A DNA stretch of 8,623 nucleotides from an uncultured bacterium (GTDB lineage: Bacteria > Actinomycetota > Coriobacteriia > Coriobacteriales > Coriobacteriaceae), in contig CAJMSL010000082.1 of the NCBI GenBank assembly GCA_905216045.1, positions 1 through 8,623 on the forward strand, read 5' to 3'. The notes beneath the pieces were generated by a model. It made no database searches, had not been told where the DNA came from, and was given only the letters and a program-made list of their open reading frames with translations. The position numbers were made by a program, and so were the translations under genes. Within the stretch, counting starts at the first letter, position 1, and each line of letters starts with the position of its first letter. Below are positions 5,661 through 8,623 of this stretch, piece by piece.

Positions 5661-6710
5661 CTACCCTTGCGTTTCGCCATTGGTCGCTTCGTTGATGGCG
5701 CGGTACTCGGCGCTTAGTTCGCGCGCCAGCTCTTCCTTGCTTGGAAGATACGGCAGGTATTTGGCGGCAAACACTTGGTCGTTGTCTTCGGGCAGCGTGT
5801 ACTCGACAATCGAATCGCTTTTGTCCGCGCAGAGCACGATGCCTATGGGCGGATTGTCGCCTTCGTTCATGAGCTCGCGCGTGTAGTAGTTCACATACAT
5901 TTGCATCTGGCCCAGGTCCTGATGCGTAAGGTCATCGGTCTTAAGGTCGATGAGCACGAAGCAGCGCATCAGATAGTTGTAAAAAACAAGGTCAATATAG
6001 AAATGGCGCCCATCAAAGGTGATGCGCTTTTGGCGCGCCTCGAAAGCGAAGCCACGACCAAGCTCCAGCAGGAACTTCTGAAGATGCGTGATGAGCGCCT
6101 GCTCCAGATCGCTCTCGCGAAACGTAGCATCGTCCGAGAAACCTAAAAACTCCAGTACATATGGGTCGCGGATGATATCCTCGGGGCGACGAGCCGGGGC
6201 GCTCTCTTGGATTTCCTGGGTGACGGCCTCTTTGTCCTTGCTGGTAAGTAGGCGCTCGCGGAACATGGTGTTGATCTGGCGTTCGAGCTGGCGCGTGCTC
6301 CAGCGAGAAACGGCGCATTCGTTCATGTACCATGTGCGAGCTTCGGGGTCAGGAATGCGTATTAACCTGCGGTAATGTGTCCAGCTCAATTCGGGACGCA
6401 GTGAGTCCCGAATTGGAAATGCAAGATAGAACTGACGCATTTTGCGCAGCTCTCTTGCTTCAAAACTTTTACCAAAATCCTTGGTAAGTCTGATTGCGAG
6501 GGCCTTGAGCAGCGCCTCTCCATACTTGGCGCGCCCCTCTCCGCCCTGTTCATCAACAATACTCTTGCCGATCTCCCAATATGCCTCAACCATCGCAAAG
6601 TTAACGGCGGTATAGGCCTTGTCGCGAGCGGCGTTGAGAATCGAGGAGACCTGCTTGTAAAAACCTTCGGGCACGATTGCCGATTCTCCACGGTTTACCA
6701 GTTCGCCCAT
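5661..6710 (-). CDS. yhcG: YhcG-type PDDEXK nuclease (DUF1016 family)
   Basis: Predicted DNA nuclease of the YhcG family, 349 residues from the ATG at 6708-6710. The GTG immediately before it (6711-6713) would add one residue; ATG is preferred because GGGG lies 8 bases upstream of it. The N-terminal half (about 15-160) is the helical DUF1016 N-domain, with LRPELSWTHYRRL at 104-116, a hallmark of the family. The C-terminal half is the PD-(D/E)xK fold: the helix LEQALITHLQKFLLELG (202-218), FYIDLVFYN (237-245) with Asp240, LIDLK (253-257) giving Asp255-x-Lys257, and GQMQMYVNYY (267-276). The nucleolytic set is complete, with Asp in place of the common Glu. Family members are often found near restriction-modification or defence genes, but none is present here. 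Base composition is lower in GC than its neighbours between about 6380 and 6600, consistent with transfer. The gene ends in TAG. Confidence 0.93.
   Translation of the reverse strand: MGELVNRGESAIVPEGFYKQVSSILNAARDKAYTAVNFAMVEAYWEIGKSIVDEQGGEGRAKYGEALLKALAIRLTKDFGKSFEARELRKMRQFYLAFPIRDSLRPELSWTHYRRLIRIPDPEARTWYMNECAVSRWSTRQLERQINTMFRERLLTSKDKEAVTQEIQESAPARRPEDIIRDPYVLEFLGFSDDATFRESDLEQALITHLQKFLLELGRGFAFEARQKRITFDGRHFYIDLVFYNYLMRCFVLIDLKTDDLTHQDLGQMQMYVNYYTRELMNEGDNPPIGIVLCADKSDSIVEYTLPEDNDQVFAAKYLPYLPSKEELARELSAEYRAINEATNGETQG
6387..6415. repeat. Perfect 11-bp inverted repeat inside the nuclease gene
   Basis: CAATTCGGGAC (6387-6397) and GTCCCGAATTG (6405-6415) are exact reverse complements around a 7-base spacer. 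It lies in the codons for FPIRDSLRPELS. There is no T-run on either side, so it is not a normal terminator; in mRNA it would form a strong hairpin. Confidence 0.8.
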
Positions 6711-6737
6711 CACTGTCGCCCCACTTTCCTTTTGTGG

Positions 6738-6756
6738 AATGCGTCTTTATCGCATT
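6738..6756. repeat. 6-bp inverted repeat upstream of the nuclease gene
   Basis: AATGCG (6738-6743) and CGCATT (6751-6756) flank TCTTTAT. It begins 28 bases upstream of the nuclease start in an AT-rich stretch (about 6728-6770) that probably holds the minus-strand promoter, so it could be an operator. The spacing to any promoter element is not resolved. Confidence 0.35.
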
Positions 6757-6826
6757 TAGTTTAAAGCCTCGCGCGGACACGAATTGCTGTGCTGTCTGAC
6801 ATCTTCGCTTGGGGCCTTGCGGTGAC

Positions 6827-6832
6827 TAAAAT
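6827..6832 (+). promoter_or_regulatory. Candidate -10 box for the small PH-like gene
   Basis: TAAAAT matches the -10 consensus at five of six positions; a weak -35 (TTCGCT, 6804-6809) is 17 bases upstream. Transcription would start near 6838, after the GTG at 6833, which argues that the ATG at 6878 is the true start of the next gene. Confidence 0.45.
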
Positions 6833-6864
6833 GTGACCATAGAGGCAGTTTTAGCGAATCCCAC

Positions 6865-6869
6865 GGGAG
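6865..6869 (+). promoter_or_regulatory. Shine-Dalgarno selecting the ATG at 6878
   Basis: GGGAG ends 8 bases before ATG 6878. The upstream in-frame GTG at 6833 has no comparable site, so the shorter protein is preferred. Confidence 0.6.
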
Positions 6870-6877
6870 TGACGCGT

Positions 6878-7147
6878 ATGGACAATAACACGCTGCTATT
6901 CCAGGACAAAGGTTCGGGTAGGTATAAAGACGTCAAGATCTACCCCAACCGTATTGAGGTGCTCAAGAAGGGCACTTTTGGTGGCAAGCACACCGAGATT
7001 GTCTATCTTAAGGACATTACGGGGGTCAACAGGATCAAGGGCCGCGATGTTTTTCTGCGTAACAGGCTGTTGACTGCTTGTGTTTTTAGCCTGAGCAGCC
7101 GTGCGAAGGCCCAGGAGTTTGTTAACGCGCTGAACATGGTGATGTAG
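6878..7147 (+). CDS. Small bacterial PH-like domain protein
   Basis: An 89-residue soluble protein with no signal peptide or membrane helix. The pattern YKDVKIYPNRIEVLKKG (16-32), GGKHTEIVYLKDITGV (35-50), a strand ending in LTACVFSLSS (65-74) and a final helix KAQEFVNALNMVM (77-89) is that of a compact beta-barrel closed by a C-terminal helix, as in short bacterial PH (GRAM-like) domains; similarly built small proteins occur across bacteria. The role is unknown; binding of a protein or lipid partner is only a family-level guess. The start was chosen from the Shine-Dalgarno GGGAG and the upstream -10 box; an in-frame GTG at 6833 would add 15 residues. It is divergent from the nuclease gene and convergent with the phospholipase gene, so it is probably a single-gene unit. 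Confidence 0.8.
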   Translation: MDNNTLLFQDKGSGRYKDVKIYPNRIEVLKKGTFGGKHTEIVYLKDITGVNRIKGRDVFLRNRLLTACVFSLSSRAKAQEFVNALNMVM

Positions 7148-7172
7148 CCTATGGCGGCGTTTGGGCCAAGGT

Positions 7173-7208
7173 AAAAATCGGGGGCACAGAACGGTGTCCT
7201 GCGCCCCC
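7173..7208 (-). terminator. Intrinsic terminator of the phospholipase gene
   Basis: GGGGGC (7180-7185) pairs with GCCCCC (7203-7208); inside, CAG pairs with CTG and AC with GT around a GGT loop, interrupted by two A-C mismatches. On the minus strand the stem is followed by GA and TTTTT (7177 to 7173), so it terminates the minus-strand gene that ends at 7242. On the + strand there is no T-run, so it is not a standard terminator for the PH-like gene. Confidence 0.85.
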
Positions 7209-7241
7209 CATTGAGTCGATGTGTCTAAAAGGCCGGCTTGC

Positions 7242-8623
7242 CTATTCGCTACCGTCCCCAGCGTTTTCGCGGTCGTTGGCAAGCATTGCCGCGCCGGCGA
7301 CCGTTGTCGCTACGGCGGCGGCAGCGAGCCCGGCGGCAATGCCGGAGCCGTCGCCCGTGTCGGCGAGTTTTCCGCCCGAGTTCTTGCCCTTGTTGCCCTT
7401 ACCGTTCTTATCAGCGCTGCCTGCGTTGGAACCCGTGCCACCGTCGGTGCCGGTGCCGCCTGCACTGCTCGAGGCCGCTACGGTAAAGCTCGCGGCTCCG
7501 TCATTAGCAAGCTTGTAGTTTTGCGCCGCGTCGCCCAAAAGACCGTTCGCGCGCACCCAGTACGTTCCCGCGGTAAATGCCTCGCCCTCGTCCATTGCCG
7601 TGCCCGGAGCGCCGTCCGCGTCGTGCACAAACTCGAGCTGAGCCGTGCAGGCATCGTTTTCGAGTTTGCCCTCGAGCAGCGCCGCGACCTTTGTGCGCAC
7701 ATCCTCGCCGGCCTTAAGGCCTTCGAGCCCCTCAAAGTGGGGTGTCAGTGCGCGCGGATCGATATCGATGGGCACGGATCCCTGCAGCCCCGTAACGGTC
7801 TCGTTGCCCAAGGCGTCGACATCCACGTATTCGATGGTAAACGCATGGCCCGAAGCCGCCACGTTGAGTACGTTGCTGCTGTCGACAAGGCGGAAATGGC
7901 CCTCGCCAACGGTCTTGCCATCCTGGAGCGAGGCATCGCTCAGCGAGTCGCCGTACGTCATGCGCATGCGGGTCGGGAGGCAGCACGAAGCCGACTGCGT
8001 GTGCTTCGTATCGTAATTGTAATTGCGCTGGTAGATGCTCCGGGCCAGCGCCGCATCAACAAAGTCGGATGCGATGATGCCAATGTGCTTGAGGTAATCT
8101 GACTTTGTATCCTCGGTGCCGCTGGGATTGATGTACGGGCTCTTGTACAGATGCTCGTTGACTACTCGTGCCGAGGTAAAAGGATTGCCTCCGTGCGACA
8201 AGCCCGTGCAGCTGGTGTAGTTGATAGACCAGCAACGCTCCTGGACCTGCACCTCGGCCCCGGCATCGTCCACGACGTCCACCTTGTTGCACGTGCGCCC
8301 GGTCGTTTCCTTCAGCGCATTATCGACCCAGCTGAGCTTGTCGGTTCCCGTGAGTTTGTACTTGTCCTGGGCATATACCTTGGTGCAATAGGGCTCTTCA
8401 TTGCCCGTTTCCCCTATGGCTTCAAATCCCCGCGCGTCTTGGACGAGACACATCGACTGCCCGGAATGCGCCTTGATCTTGTCATCCCATTGGGTGAGGT
8501 CGAGGCCCCACGTGTGGCCGCTTACGCTGTTGCCGGCGAGCCCAAATCGACGCAGCAGGACGATCTTTCCGCGCACCTCGCCCAGCGTGGGGACGTGGCT
8601 CGACGTGTAGAACAGGTTGGGGT
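7242..8623 (-). CDS. Sortase-anchored phosphatidylinositol-specific phospholipase C, 5'-truncated by window edge
   Basis: Secreted lyase that cleaves phosphatidylinositol, and in related enzymes GPI anchors, to diacylglycerol and inositol cyclic phosphate. The frame is open through base 8623, so the GTG at 8576 is internal; 459 codons are visible. Numbered from that GTG, the visible catalytic half includes PTLGE just before it and RGKIVLLRRFG (2-12), a block conserved in bacterial PI-PLC, then QDKYKL (70-75), SINYTSCTGLSHGGNPF (117-133), YINP (148-151) and GIIASDFVD (166-174), where Asp171 aligns with the catalytic Asp of the Bacillus enzyme (GWVIQDYI). The two active-site His lie outside the window. 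Then come a beta-rich surface module (206-275), a second one (about 278-367), a Gly/Ser/Lys linker and the sorting signal LADTG (404-408) with a hydrophobic span (411-433). The tail NDRENAGDGSE is acidic, unlike the usual basic tail. A terminator follows at 7173-7208. Confidence 0.9.
   Translation of the reverse strand, partial: PNLFYTSSHVPTLGEVRGKIVLLRRFGLAGNSVSGHTWGLDLTQWDDKIKAHSGQSMCLVQDARGFEAIGETGNEEPYCTKVYAQDKYKLTGTDKLSWVDNALKETTGRTCNKVDVVDDAGAEVQVQERCWSINYTSCTGLSHGGNPFTSARVVNEHLYKSPYINPSGTEDTKSDYLKHIGIIASDFVDAALARSIYQRNYNYDTKHTQSASCCLPTRMRMTYGDSLSDASLQDGKTVGEGHFRLVDSSNVLNVAASGHAFTIEYVDVDALGNETVTGLQGSVPIDIDPRALTPHFEGLEGLKAGEDVRTKVAALLEGKLENDACTAQLEFVHDADGAPGTAMDEGEAFTAGTYWVRANGLLGDAAQNYKLANDGAASFTVAASSSAGGTGTDGGTGSNAGSADKNGKGNKGKNSGGKLADTGDGSGIAAGLAAAAVATTVAGAAMLANDRENAGDGSE

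Noticed and set aside
6833..6877. Longer version of the PH-like protein starting at GTG 6833
   Set aside because: The likely transcription start lies after this codon, and the ATG at 6878 has a properly spaced GGGAG site.
7221..8102. A 293-codon open frame on the + strand opposite the phospholipase gene
   Set aside because: It is antisense to conserved PI-PLC and sorting-signal sequence, and it starts inside the convergent terminator region without a ribosome site.

Overview
The window looks like a chromosomal segment of a gut actinobacterium of the class Coriobacteriia, most likely Collinsella or a close relative. This is an inference from high GC, actinobacterial-style coding with little intergenic space, a small PH-like protein, a PASTA-like surface protein and an LAxTG-type sortase protein. 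No rRNA, tRNA, CRISPR array, insertion sequence or phage gene was recognised. The genes are short independent transcription units on both strands, not one large operon.

Left part (1-2504, + strand): the 3' three quarters of fhs (formate--tetrahydrofolate ligase), cut by the window edge and closed by a strong intrinsic terminator. It is followed by a single-pass membrane protein. That protein has a disordered Tyr/Pro/Gln-rich cytoplasmic head carrying three Thr-x-Val motifs, one transmembrane helix, one PASTA-like extracellular module and a tail of four heptad repeats.

Middle (2517-5235): a cation diffusion facilitator on the minus strand has the Asn-Asp / Asp-Asp metal-site pattern associated with manganese exporters. 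It is divergent from a zinc-ribbon protein gene on the + strand. The zinc-ribbon gene is split: a well-initiated 46-codon frame with one zinc ribbon ends in TAG, and the same reading frame then continues for 399 further codons with a second zinc ribbon and the body of a TFIIB-type zinc-ribbon family protein. This is the clearest anomaly in the window: a nonsense-interrupted gene, programmed readthrough, or a recent split.

Intergenic 5236-5660 holds no convincing intact gene. It holds a stable hairpin, a strong stem-loop terminator and what may be a broken remnant of a minus-strand gene.

Right part (5661-8623): a solitary YhcG-type PDDEXK nuclease (minus strand, locally AT-richer, with a perfect 11-bp inverted repeat inside its coding sequence); a small PH-like-domain protein (+ strand); and, convergent with it, the C-terminal 459 codons of a cell-wall-anchored phosphatidylinositol-specific phospholipase C (minus strand) carrying two extra surface domains and a LADTG sorting signal, with its own terminator. 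The phospholipase is the most biologically interesting intact gene, because its family cleaves phosphatidylinositol and GPI anchors, which are mainly host molecules. I see no evidence that these genes form one shared system.
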